Shown here piece after piece: positions 1-7,829 of a stretch of DNA of 10,786 nt. The translations under genes and the position numbers were made by a program. The stretch's first letter is position 1; every line of letters begins with the position of its first letter. The DNA comes from Cyclobacteriaceae bacterium. Its GTDB lineage: Bacteria > Bacteroidota > Bacteroidia > Cytophagales > Cyclobacteriaceae. The stretch spans positions 1 through 10,786 of the forward strand of contig JALOMY010000062.1 in the NCBI GenBank assembly GCA_025455225.1. The letters run 5' to 3'. The notes below the pieces were generated by a model that was given only the letters and a program-made list of their open reading frames with translations, ran no database searches and was not told the DNA's origin.

Positions 1-427
1 TTACGGTAATCCCAAATACCTGGAATTGATTATGGAGCATTACTATACCGAGCATATATTACGCATGCCCATAAAAGAATGGCCCGATGCCATAAACCGT
101 ACGCTTAAACATGTTAACCCTGAAGTTTATGTCTCCATGCAAGGTCCGAGTGAGTTTGGCGTTAAGGGAAATGCTAAACTTAAAAATTGGGAATTCAAAC
201 TCAATCTTTCGAAACTCACAGTACCTACACTTACTATTGGTGGGCAGTTCGACACAATGGATCCTGAACATATGAAATGGATGTCTACACAAGTTCAGCA
301 AGGTCGTTATCTATATTGTCCGAATGGAAGTCATCTTTCACAATGGGATGATCAGCAAACCTATATGACTGGCGTGATCCGCTTCATTCGAGAGGTCGAT
401 AATGGCACATTCGTTAAAGATCAATAA
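1..427 (+). CDS. pip: Proline iminopeptidase-like alpha/beta hydrolase, C-terminal part (5' truncated)
   Basis: The reading frame is open from the left edge (first full codon at base 2) to TAA at 425-427, giving 141 visible residues; the true start is outside the window. The fragment looks like the C-terminal half of peptidase family S33 (proline iminopeptidase), which removes N-terminal proline from peptides. Two members of the usual catalytic triad can be placed: Asp in GGQFDTMDP (codon at 251) and His in GSHLSQWDD (codon at 332). The nucleophile Ser in its GxSxG elbow would lie upstream, unseen. The upstream part, with YTEHI and a helical stretch rich in Trp, Asp and Asn, fits the cap region of these enzymes. 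No signal peptide can be assessed. The next gene starts only 19 bases downstream, so the two may share a transcript, although their roles do not obviously connect. Other S33 hydrolases with the same fold are an alternative, so the substrate is less certain than the fold. Confidence 0.8.
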   Translation, partial: YGNPKYLELIMEHYYTEHILRMPIKEWPDAINRTLKHVNPEVYVSMQGPSEFGVKGNAKLKNWEFKLNLSKLTVPTLTIGGQFDTMDPEHMKWMSTQVQQGRYLYCPNGSHLSQWDDQQTYMTGVIRFIREVDNGTFVKDQ

Positions 428-446
428 TCTCTAGGTCATTTTATTC

Positions 447-1229
447 ATGTCAATCGAATCTATGAAAATACCAGCATTGTTGATGATTCTGTTTCTTTCG
501 CTGTCAACCTTTGCCCAGTCAGGGTTTCGCGAATTTGGAATAGGTTATACATACATGGCCCCGCTGGGTATGATGAAGGATAACATTGAACGCGGAAATG
601 GTTTTACAATTGATTACTATTTAACTCCTGCAAACAACCGCTTTTCCTTCGGAATCGAGTTTTCATACACTCTGTACGGACACGATAAGAATAAACAGGT
701 CTACACCTTTGAAGACGGTACTTCAGCTGACATGGATATTGTTGTTGATAATTCCTATTCGAATCTTTTGGTGGCCGGAAGGTATTTTATTCATGATGGA
801 TCGTTAGTGCGACCTTATATCTCTCTCAAGGCCGGCTATTCCTGGTTCAGAACGGATTTAAACATTTATGATCCGGACGACTGGGATCAATGTGAGCCGA
901 TCGATAATGATATTTTACAGAAAGACGGATCGTTTATCGGTTCTGTAGGTGCCGGTATTCAATACGATCTTTCCGGAATTTTCAAGAAGTTAAATGCCAA
1001 CCACATACTTTTTAACCTGAATGCAAACCTGGTTATGGGAGGAATGATTAAGTATATGAATGCCGATGCCCCGGACCATAATCAACCAGGGGCAATCGAC
1101 CTCAATGCCCGGTTTATCAATACACAAACGCAGGTTATACATGAGCATCATGTGGGGAATGTCTACCAAAGTTACCTTGAGATGGTTGAACTCAGGGCAG
1201 GATTTATCTTTAGAAAATCCAAATACTGA
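447..1229 (+). CDS. Predicted outer-membrane beta-barrel protein
   Basis: This 260-residue protein has an N-terminal signal peptide: a hydrophobic stretch around residues 9-22 ends in STFAQ, a typical Bacteroidota cleavage site (after FA or AQ). The mature part has alternating polar and aromatic strands typical of small outer-membrane barrels, such as FREFGIGYTYMAPLG, FSFGIEFSYTLYG, RPYISLKAGYSWF, SVGAGIQYDL and the last strand VELRAGFIFRKSKY. Strands are separated by Asp/Asn-rich loops, including YDPDDWDQCEP. It should sit in the outer membrane; transport, adhesion or structural roles cannot be separated from sequence alone. The start at 447 is the first ATG, but an in-frame ATG at 462 gives a more compact signal peptide (MKIPALLMILFLS...) and may be the real start. 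The gene follows the hydrolase by 19 bases and is separated from the sigma-factor operon by 174 bases. I do not recognise a named family beyond a general outer-membrane barrel. Confidence 0.72.
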   Translation: MSIESMKIPALLMILFLSLSTFAQSGFREFGIGYTYMAPLGMMKDNIERGNGFTIDYYLTPANNRFSFGIEFSYTLYGHDKNKQVYTFEDGTSADMDIVVDNSYSNLLVAGRYFIHDGSLVRPYISLKAGYSWFRTDLNIYDPDDWDQCEPIDNDILQKDGSFIGSVGAGIQYDLSGIFKKLNANHILFNLNANLVMGGMIKYMNADAPDHNQPGAIDLNARFINTQTQVIHEHHVGNVYQSYLEMVELRAGFIFRKSKY

Positions 1230-1260
1230 GCCACAAAGTCCATCCAGGGACTTCGAAATT

Positions 1261-1305
1261 CCCGAACGGCAATTCGGGCCCAGCCTGTTGACTGATTAAA
1301 AGTCA
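1261..1305. other. Two short hairpins between the barrel gene and the sigma-factor operon
   Basis: Bases 1261-1278 form CCCGAA-CGGCAA-TTCGGG (6 bp stem, 6-base loop), and 1289-1305 form TGACT-GATTAAA-AGTCA (5 bp stem, 7-base loop). Neither is followed directly by a T-run on the + strand, so an intrinsic terminator is not well supported. They could give mRNA 3'-end structure after the barrel gene. The remainder of the 174-base gap (1230-1403) shows an A-run at about 1329-1336 and nothing else I can name. Confidence 0.3.
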
Positions 1306-1403
1306 CTCTAGCCGCCTCGATAGACCGTAAAAAAAACTTTATGGAATGTGTATCTTTTAGGTATGCCATTCATTTAGATATTGAAATTGACTAAGCCTTA
1401 ACC

Positions 1404-1973
1404 GTGAAAATCCAGATCGATGAAGCCAACATCCAATTGAAGGAAGACGAAATTATTTCGCTTGCAAAAAAAGATGCTTCGGAGTTTCGCCCTTTGTATA
1501 TAGCCTATTTCAAGCCCATATTTTTATTTATTCTTCATCGTTGCGGGGATAAGACGGTTGCGGCTGACTTATGCTCTCAAGTGTTTCTTAAGGCTTTGAT
1601 CAACCTTCATCAGTACACACCCCGGGGCTTGCCATTTTCCTCGTGGCTGTACCGGATTGCTACCAATGAATGCAATGATTTCTTCAGACGAACCAACCGC
1701 GCCCGACTGGTGGTCCTTGAAGATCATATTGCTGAGCATATCTATGATGAATTGTTTGATCAGGATCCTATGAACGACCTGAAGCAAGCGTTGCCAACGA
1801 TCATAAGCCGGCTATCGCTGGACGAAATTCAGCTGATTGAATTGCGCTTTATGGAGAACATGCCCTTTAAAGAGGTCGCTGAAATTCTTGGCATTACAGA
1901 GAATAATGCTAAAGTAAAAACCTACCGGGTATTGGATAAAATGAAAACAATGTTTTTGAATCAGCATGCGTAA
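1404..1973 (+). CDS. ECF-type sigma-70 family RNA polymerase sigma factor
   Basis: This 189-residue protein has the two-domain layout of extracytoplasmic-function sigma factors. Region 2 spans about residues 27-98, with FSSWLYRIATNECNDFFRR, the conserved helix that contacts core polymerase and the -10 element. Region 4 spans about 128-180, with the helix-turn-helix MPFKEVAEILGITENNAKVKTYR that binds the -35 element. Region 3 is absent and the length is normal for the class. The start is GTG at 1404: the frame has a stop at 1392-1394 and no other start codon between, and the first ATG is far inside region 2 or later. It acts in the cytoplasm to direct transcription of a specific regulon, probably including its own operon. 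The stop overlaps the next gene by 8 bases, so the membrane protein that follows is the obvious candidate regulator. I cannot assign a named ECF group. Confidence 0.92.
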   Translation: MKIQIDEANIQLKEDEIISLAKKDASEFRPLYIAYFKPIFLFILHRCGDKTVAADLCSQVFLKALINLHQYTPRGLPFSSWLYRIATNECNDFFRRTNRARLVVLEDHIAEHIYDELFDQDPMNDLKQALPTIISRLSLDEIQLIELRFMENMPFKEVAEILGITENNAKVKTYRVLDKMKTMFLNQHA

Positions 1974-2709
1974 CATCAAATTGATCATCATGAAAACTAA
2001 ACCACTGGTAACTGACCAGGAATTGGAAAGCTATATGGACTTCAACGGTTTAATGAAGTCGTACCAAGCCCATAAGAAAGGTAAAGGATTTAATCACTTG
2101 ATAAAAAAAATCTATTGGATTTTAGGCAGTCTAGTCACCGTTACTCTATTGCTGATATTTTACCTTAATTCTCCGACTTCTACGTCACTTACAGATCCTC
2201 CGGATTCGTTGCCAGCTAACCGTAATCCAGATCCAAATGAAGTTATACCCTCACCAGATTCTTTGATTGTGCTTGAAGAGCGTAAAGAATCAACCTATCA
2301 AAATCCGGAGCAACCAGGAAAATTTTCAAAACGTGAATCTGAAACATCCGTGAAAAATCAAACTAAGGCCACGACATCTTCCGAAACTGTGCCCTATGTT
2401 CCTGCTTCACCTAAAGATGGCTACGAGGCTCTCTACAAATACCTGAACGATGCACTTACCTATCCTAAGGAAAATTTGAAAGACTCTGTACAGGGTGTAA
2501 CTACAATTTCATTCATCATTAATCCGGATGGCAAAGTTGACCGAATAACCGTTGAACACTCTCTGGGTCCCGCTTTTGACCGGGAAGCTATCCGTGTTAT
2601 CGAACAAATGCCTGAATGGAATCCTGCCATGATGAATGGAAAACCGGTGCCCAGCAAACTCTCCTTACCATTAACTTTTCAAATCAAAAAATTGAACGGC
2701 CATGAATAA
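1966..2709 (+). CDS. Single-pass membrane protein with TonB C-terminal domain; possible anti-sigma regulator
   Basis: The 247-residue product has three parts: a cytoplasmic N-terminus of about 48 residues, one membrane helix at about 49-67 (IYWILGSLVTVTLLLIFYL), and a periplasmic region. The periplasmic region begins with a Pro/Ser/Thr/Asn-rich linker (about 68-148) and ends in a TonB C-terminal domain (about 150-241), recognised by GVTTISFIINPDGKVDRITV, FDREAIRVIEQMPEWNPA and a GKPVPSKLSLPLTFQI-like final strand. TonB domains normally bind TonB boxes of outer-membrane receptors. Here the cytoplasmic part is longer than in a classical TonB, and no exbB/exbD genes are near. Its position directly behind an ECF sigma gene suggests that the N-terminus may hold the sigma factor (inference). 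ATG at 1966 overlaps the sigma stop by 8 bases; ATG at 1990 (MKTKPL) is a realistic alternative that would shorten the N-terminus by 8 residues. Confidence 0.82.
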   Translation: MRNIKLIIMKTKPLVTDQELESYMDFNGLMKSYQAHKKGKGFNHLIKKIYWILGSLVTVTLLLIFYLNSPTSTSLTDPPDSLPANRNPDPNEVIPSPDSLIVLEERKESTYQNPEQPGKFSKRESETSVKNQTKATTSSETVPYVPASPKDGYEALYKYLNDALTYPKENLKDSVQGVTTISFIINPDGKVDRITVEHSLGPAFDREAIRVIEQMPEWNPAMMNGKPVPSKLSLPLTFQIKKLNGHE

Positions 2710-5125
2710 GTTTACATACGTCATTATAGTAAGCTTGTTTTGCATTTCTACTTCTCATGCGCAACGATTCATTCCGGATATCGAGATCACCTTTGGATCC
2801 GGTCAAAAACCTATTTCCGTGCATTGGCAGGATTTTACCCTTGATGGTTCGCTGGATTTAATGGTTCAGGTGCAACAGGTAAACGGGCTACAAGCATTTG
2901 TATTTTTTAACAACACCGGAGACAATTTTGTAGCAGCAGACACTCTGGAAACCGGTCTTACGCACATTGACTTTACATTATACGACAGCAACCTGGATGG
3001 CCAGGCTGATATCGTTTATACCGGCTGGAACGACACCGATAGCCTGACTTCGGCATTCTACCACGTACGGGATTTTGAATTTGAGCAAGCTGATATTCCG
3101 TATCTTAATCATGCAGGCGAACATATCTGGATGAGCGACCTGGATCAGGATGGCCGACCTGAACTGATCCTGAGCGGTATTAAAAATCAAGTACCTTTTT
3201 TTCAGATCTACAGTCACCTGAATGGAGTCTGGACTCCCACACATCAAGCCCTGGAGTTAGCAATCAGCCAGCTATCGGTTTTTGACTATAACAAAGACGG
3301 ACTCAATGATTTGCTTCTTTCCGGAAAGCACACCGATCAATCCACACGGATGGCTCTATGGTACAATCCGGGTGCATACGATTTTAATCAACTCACATCC
3401 ATAAGCAATAACAAACCATTTGCACATTCTATTGCCGATTGGGATAATGATGGTTGGTTTGACATCCTGGCGGCAGAAATGACACCCGAGGGAACTTCGG
3501 TTTTAAACCTGATACAAAGCAACTCATCCTCAACGATACAAGTAACGAAACTGAATGAGCTGGAATTTGAACCGAACCAGCTCTTTGCAGCAGACTTCAA
3601 CAGCGATGGCACCATCGACTACTTTACTGCTGGGCTCAATGAAGACCAGATAAGTATGAGTAAAATCGTATATCCTGACCAACCGTTCGAATCCTTGCCT
3701 GAGGCACCTTCTACCCGCACGGTATTTGGTGATTGGGATTATGATGGCGACCTCGACCTTGTACGCATAGAAGAATTAGGCACGGCTACTATACGATTTT
3801 ACCTGAATACCACAGAAACAGTCAATGCTATTCCAGGTAAACCTACAAACCCATTGGGTATTCATCTCTTTAATCGAGTCTTTCTCTTTTGGGAGCAACC
3901 TGAGGATGATCATACACCCAACGCATCATTGACTTATGATGTCATTCTACAGTCAACAACCGGTACCGCGGTCACCGGGAATTTTGATTTGATCACAAGT
4001 CAGCGAACACAGGTTGCTCATGGCAATTCAGGAACACGGAATTTTGTCAATTTCCGTAATATGGATCAAGACACGTATGAGTTTCACATCCAGGCAATCG
4101 ATAATGCGTTTCATGCTGGACCTTCCATTTGCTCAGGCTCAACGGCAGGCTGCATAACCTTATCGGAAAATAAGATTGAATTATGCGGAGAAGAAAAAGT
4201 TAACCTGGCCAGCGAAGGAGAGGCTTATTGGTTTTCGTTTAAATCAGGATTTCTGGGAATCCGGTCTTCCTATTACGTTCAAGGGATATCGGATACATTG
4301 CTGGCCTACTATCCTCCGGTAGGTGATGATTGTGCGCGTGCACGCGTATTCCTGGTAAACCATTCTTTGATTCAAAACCGGTTGTCAGTTAATACGCAAT
4401 ATGTTTGTGAAGGTACACCGATTCAACTTACAGCCGAAAGCGGATGGTCATCTATAACCTGGTCAAGTTCACGCAAAGGATTTTTATCAAATGCATCGGT
4501 GCTTAATATAACCATCGACCAACCTGATTCCATAATTCTTAAACTATCGGATGGTTCCGGTTGCATTATTGAACACAAAACTGCCTATATCATCTCCAAA
4601 CCGGCCTTAAAACTCAATGGTGATGTATTTACAATTATGCGTGGTGACCGTGTTCAACTGGAAGCATCGGGTGGAGAGATGTATCAATGGAGTCCTGCTC
4701 TTGGGCTTAACAGAACTGATATACCGAACCCGTTAGCGAGCCCTGAACAGACCACAGAATATGTCGTTACTGCCATTGATTCTCTCGGTTGCACAGCCGA
4801 ACAACAAGTTTTAGTGCAGGTAGAAGTGGCGGCTTTTATTCCTAACCTGTTTACCCCCAATCAAGACGGTAAAAATGATATGCTGAAGATTTATGGTCTT
4901 ATTCAGCCTTCCGTTTTTTCCTTTGCTATTTACAATCGTGAAGGCAACCGGGTGTATTATACTGATGTTGTTGCCGACATTACCCAGCTCGGTTGGGATG
5001 GAACAGCACGGGGTTCTGAACAGCCGCCAGGTGTTTATTACTGGAAGGTAGAAGGCACGTACAGCAATGGTAAACCTGTATTATTAAATGGAAAAAATTC
5101 CGGATCCCTTGTAATAATCCGCTAG
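2702..5125 (+). CDS. Secreted FG-GAP/VCBS seven-repeat propeller protein with T9SS type B sorting domain
   Basis: This 807-residue protein begins with a signal peptide (residues 1-21, ending SHAQ). Seven Asp-rich DxDxDG-like loops follow at residues 44, 95, 146, 195, 246, 298 and 344 (for example DLDQDGRPE, DYNKDGLND, DWDYDGDLD), spaced about 46-52 residues apart. That is the signature of FG-GAP/VCBS repeats and fits one complete seven-bladed, integrin-like propeller with bound calcium. A fibronectin type III-like domain lies at about 378-475 and Ig/PKD-like modules at about 485-708, with paired Cys. The end (about 711-807; FIPNLFTPNQDGKND ... GWDG ... PGVYYWKV) is the gliding-motility-associated type B C-terminal domain. 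Type B cargo is exported by the type IX system to the cell surface or medium and usually depends on a PorP/SprF partner, and such a gene is the next one, one base away. The start overlaps the TonB gene by 8 bases. The ligand is unknown; adhesion or surface sensing is plausible. Confidence 0.9.
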   Translation: MNKFTYVIIVSLFCISTSHAQRFIPDIEITFGSGQKPISVHWQDFTLDGSLDLMVQVQQVNGLQAFVFFNNTGDNFVAADTLETGLTHIDFTLYDSNLDGQADIVYTGWNDTDSLTSAFYHVRDFEFEQADIPYLNHAGEHIWMSDLDQDGRPELILSGIKNQVPFFQIYSHLNGVWTPTHQALELAISQLSVFDYNKDGLNDLLLSGKHTDQSTRMALWYNPGAYDFNQLTSISNNKPFAHSIADWDNDGWFDILAAEMTPEGTSVLNLIQSNSSSTIQVTKLNELEFEPNQLFAADFNSDGTIDYFTAGLNEDQISMSKIVYPDQPFESLPEAPSTRTVFGDWDYDGDLDLVRIEELGTATIRFYLNTTETVNAIPGKPTNPLGIHLFNRVFLFWEQPEDDHTPNASLTYDVILQSTTGTAVTGNFDLITSQRTQVAHGNSGTRNFVNFRNMDQDTYEFHIQAIDNAFHAGPSICSGSTAGCITLSENKIELCGEEKVNLASEGEAYWFSFKSGFLGIRSSYYVQGISDTLLAYYPPVGDDCARARVFLVNHSLIQNRLSVNTQYVCEGTPIQLTAESGWSSITWSSSRKGFLSNASVLNITIDQPDSIILKLSDGSGCIIEHKTAYIISKPALKLNGDVFTIMRGDRVQLEASGGEMYQWSPALGLNRTDIPNPLASPEQTTEYVVTAIDSLGCTAEQQVLVQVEVAAFIPNLFTPNQDGKNDMLKIYGLIQPSVFSFAIYNREGNRVYYTDVVADITQLGWDGTARGSEQPPGVYYWKVEGTYSNGKPVLLNGKNSGSLVIIR

Positions 5126-5126
5126 C

Positions 5127-6689
5127 ATGATCCGAACGTTACTTGCTGTCTTATTATTCATGACTTTGTTTCTGCCAGCCCAAGCGCAGTACTTTCAATT
5201 TAGTCAGTATAATTTCACCGGGCCACGCGTAAACCCGGCTTCAGTAGCATTGACCGATTACGCTTCAGCTTCCTTTATCTACCGGCATCAATCTACCGGA
5301 AGCGACTTTGCCATTTCGAGCAGCATGTTTTCAGCTTCATATCCTCTACTAAACCGTAAAACCAAACAACGTTGGGGAGGGCTGGGTATTACAATGCTGG
5401 ACGACCGCTCAGGCACAGCAGGTATTTTCACAACCCAGGAAGCAACGGCCAGTTATGCTTCGTCAATTTTCATAAGTAAAAGACAAAGTATTGCGCTTGG
5501 TGTTAAGGCACTTTACCAATGGCAACAAGTAAATCCATCTGGTCTTTATACAGGTTCACAATATGTACCTAACCGTGGCTTTGATGAAACCATATTCTCC
5601 GGAGAAATTTTTGAAACAGTACGTACTGATTTTTTTACACTAAGCCTGGGGGCATTCTGGCAAAAAACCGATCGTAAAAACAATCGTATTGCGTATTTGG
5701 GTCTTTCCTTCTTTGATTTCAATAAACCCAACAATTCATTTTTCGGCAGAGAAAGCCAATTAAACACAACAGCAGTAGTAACAGCAGGTGTGCAGGTATA
5801 TCAAAAAGGCAGTTTATCCATCATGCCGGAAATTTTATATACACGAAGTTCGGCCAATAACACAATCAATATTGGGTTCATTTCACGCTATTTAATTCCA
5901 GCCTCCGGCAACTCAAATCCCCTGCAACTGGCTATGATTACAAAATACGTTTTAGGCAGGTCCGGTATTTTGGGTCTTCAGCTAATCCAGGAAAATTTTT
6001 CAGTTGGTTTCAGTTACGACTTTCCGGTCTTCGAATCCAATCCAGGTAATTTAGGTGCCTTTGAAGTTGGGATTGAACTAAGGCAATTGGTGAGGCCTCG
6101 ATTTAAAAACAAACTTTCTAAAAGAAAAGGAGGATCCATTCCTCCTTCTGTCAGACCGCGCCCAGTCATACCCTCAGGTCAACAGAGCGACAAACCAATA
6201 ATTGAAAGTCAATCTGCTACCGCGGAAAATCCAAGCTCCGGTTCCAATCAAGTAAAACCGGTATTATTAAAAGAAGAACTTAAACAAAAGCAAGATTCGG
6301 TTCTTGCGATGGCTTCAGCCGGAGATATTCTGCACGAACCATTAGTAATCGATCGGTTCGACCTCCATTTTAATTTTGATTTTAACAGTGTTTCACTGGA
6401 CGAAAAGTCCTTGCTTTATCTTGATCAACTTGCTGAAGCTTTCAAAGAAAATGAGCGTCTGATCATCAAATTAACCGGACATACAGACAATATTGGTTCA
6501 AACCGATATAATGACCGGCTCTCGCTTCAACGTGCTGAGACTATAAAATCGATCCTGATTGAACAAGGCGTTGACGAAGAAAGGATACTAACCGAAGGTA
6601 AAGGTATGCGTGAACCGCTCAACGGAAATGAAACAGAAACAGAACGATCAAAAAACAGGCGAGTAGAAGTCACCATTGTTTACCAGTAA
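5127..6689 (+). CDS. PorP/SprF-family outer-membrane protein fused to an OmpA peptidoglycan-binding domain
   Basis: This 520-residue protein has a signal peptide ending in PAQAQ (residues 1-21) and then a PorP/SprF-type barrel (about 22-325), seen in its start QYFQFSQYNFTGPRVNPASV, the early WGGLGITMLDDRSG strand and the repeated aromatic strands. A Pro/Ser/Lys-rich linker covers about 326-405. The C-terminus (about 411-520) is an OmpA-like domain with GHTDNIGSNRYNDRLSLQRA and a final RSKNRRVEV. The Asp and Arg that bind diaminopimelate in OmpA are present as D454 and R469. PorP/SprF proteins serve T9SS, usually paired with one type B cargo protein. The OmpA domain would tie the barrel to the cell wall. 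The gene follows the propeller protein after one base (TAGcATG) and closes the operon; 84 bases without recognisable signals follow. The standard SprF of gliding bacteria is shorter and lacks the OmpA part. Confidence 0.9.
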   Translation: MIRTLLAVLLFMTLFLPAQAQYFQFSQYNFTGPRVNPASVALTDYASASFIYRHQSTGSDFAISSSMFSASYPLLNRKTKQRWGGLGITMLDDRSGTAGIFTTQEATASYASSIFISKRQSIALGVKALYQWQQVNPSGLYTGSQYVPNRGFDETIFSGEIFETVRTDFFTLSLGAFWQKTDRKNNRIAYLGLSFFDFNKPNNSFFGRESQLNTTAVVTAGVQVYQKGSLSIMPEILYTRSSANNTINIGFISRYLIPASGNSNPLQLAMITKYVLGRSGILGLQLIQENFSVGFSYDFPVFESNPGNLGAFEVGIELRQLVRPRFKNKLSKRKGGSIPPSVRPRPVIPSGQQSDKPIIESQSATAENPSSGSNQVKPVLLKEELKQKQDSVLAMASAGDILHEPLVIDRFDLHFNFDFNSVSLDEKSLLYLDQLAEAFKENERLIIKLTGHTDNIGSNRYNDRLSLQRAETIKSILIEQGVDEERILTEGKGMREPLNGNETETERSKNRRVEVTIVYQ

Positions 6690-6773
6690 TCGAAAACTCC
6701 TCAAATAAATCATCACTTTACGATCCACACTCCGGCATGCGATTGCTAACTTGCTCCAGAAAAGCAAGAAAGA

Positions 6774-7769
6774 ATGGAGTACAGAAAATTAGGATCTTCC
6801 GATCTTCAGTTACCGGTAATAACTTTTGGTGCGTGGGCTGCCGGTGGCTGGATGTGGGGCGGCAACGACCGGAAGGAAGCTGTTGAAGCCATTCGCGCTT
6901 CCTATGAAATTGGTGTCACAGCAATTGATACAGCACCCATCTACGGGCAAGGTTTGAGTGAAGAAATCACCGGTGAGGCGATCCGTGAAATATCACGTGA
7001 TAAGGTGCAAATTCTGACCAAATTTGGTTTGCGATGGAATCTCGCTAAAGGAGATTTTTACTTCAACAGTAAAGACAATTCGGGTAAAGATATCGCTATC
7101 TATAAATATGGCGGCAAAGCAAGCATTATTCAGGAATGTGAAGACAGTCTTCGAAGATTAGGTACCGATTACATTGATCTGTACCAGATACACTGGCCGG
7201 ATGTTACAACACCCATAAGCGAAAGCATGGAGGCCGTTGAGCAACTTATCACTCAAGGAAAAGTTCGTTATGCCGGTGTTTGTAACTACTCCGTTGCTCA
7301 AATGGATGAAGCAGAGGGTTCCCTCACGCTTGCTTCGAATCAGGTGCCGTACAGCATGGTAAAACGCGATATTGAAAAAGATGTAGTGCCGTATTGTTTG
7401 AAGCATAACAAAGGCATACTTGCCTACAGTCCGTTACAACGCGGGCTTCTCACCGGTAAAATTAAACCGGGTCATGTCTTTGCAGCGGGTGACCACCGCA
7501 GTGGTATGTATCATTTCTCAGATATAAACATCGAACGAACCAATTCATTTCTTCAAACCATTAAACCCATTGCCGATGCAAAACAGGCTTCCGTGGGACA
7601 ATTGGTTCTTCGATGGACGATCGACCAGCCAGGTATTACCGTTGCCCTGGCAGGTGCAAGAAATGCAAGACAGGCGGTTGAAAATGCAAAAGCGGCCATG
7701 ATTACCATCACCCCGGATGAAATGGCCATAATCAACCATGCCTTGAAGAAGCTGGAATTGGTGAGGTAG
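6774..7769 (+). CDS. Aldo/keto reductase
   Basis: The 331-residue product is a cytoplasmic NAD(P)H-dependent oxidoreductase of the aldo/keto reductase superfamily, which interconverts carbonyls and alcohols on a TIM barrel. The catalytic tetrad is complete: D52 and Y57 in AIDTAPIYGQG, K83 in ILTKFGL and H140 in IDLYQIHWPD. The cofactor-binding C-terminus is seen in ITVALAGARNARQAVENAKA (about 288-307), with the expected Gly, Arg, Gln and Asn. The N-terminus MEYRKLGSSDLQLPVITFGAW is the normal family start, which supports ATG at 6774. Length is usual. The sequence resembles the branch that acts on small aldehydes, sugars or oxo-compounds, but the substrate cannot be set. It stands 84 bases after the operon, so it probably has its own promoter, and a methyltransferase gene follows after 60 bases. 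No unusual residues were seen. Confidence 0.93.
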   Translation: MEYRKLGSSDLQLPVITFGAWAAGGWMWGGNDRKEAVEAIRASYEIGVTAIDTAPIYGQGLSEEITGEAIREISRDKVQILTKFGLRWNLAKGDFYFNSKDNSGKDIAIYKYGGKASIIQECEDSLRRLGTDYIDLYQIHWPDVTTPISESMEAVEQLITQGKVRYAGVCNYSVAQMDEAEGSLTLASNQVPYSMVKRDIEKDVVPYCLKHNKGILAYSPLQRGLLTGKIKPGHVFAAGDHRSGMYHFSDINIERTNSFLQTIKPIADAKQASVGQLVLRWTIDQPGITVALAGARNARQAVENAKAAMITITPDEMAIINHALKKLELVR

Positions 7770-7829
7770 AATTTTTATGATAGGAACATAATAGGCCAGA
7801 TATTCTGTTATTGATCAAACAATGTTTAT

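Noticed and set aside
59..301. Open frame on the - strand opposite the hydrolase
   Set aside because: It lies wholly antisense to a clear S33 hydrolase and the translation has no recognisable domain.
1261..1305. Rho-independent terminator after the barrel gene
   Set aside because: Stems are short and no T-run follows on the + strand.
1351..1358. TATCTTTT resembling a Bacteroidota -7 element ahead of the sigma operon
   Set aside because: Seven of eight consensus positions match, but no TTG -33 element lies 19-21 bases upstream, and such AT-rich octamers are common; not enough to call a promoter.
6690..6773. Possible regulatory content between the operon and the aldo/keto reductase
   Set aside because: No convincing hairpin, T-run or promoter pair was found in these 84 bases.
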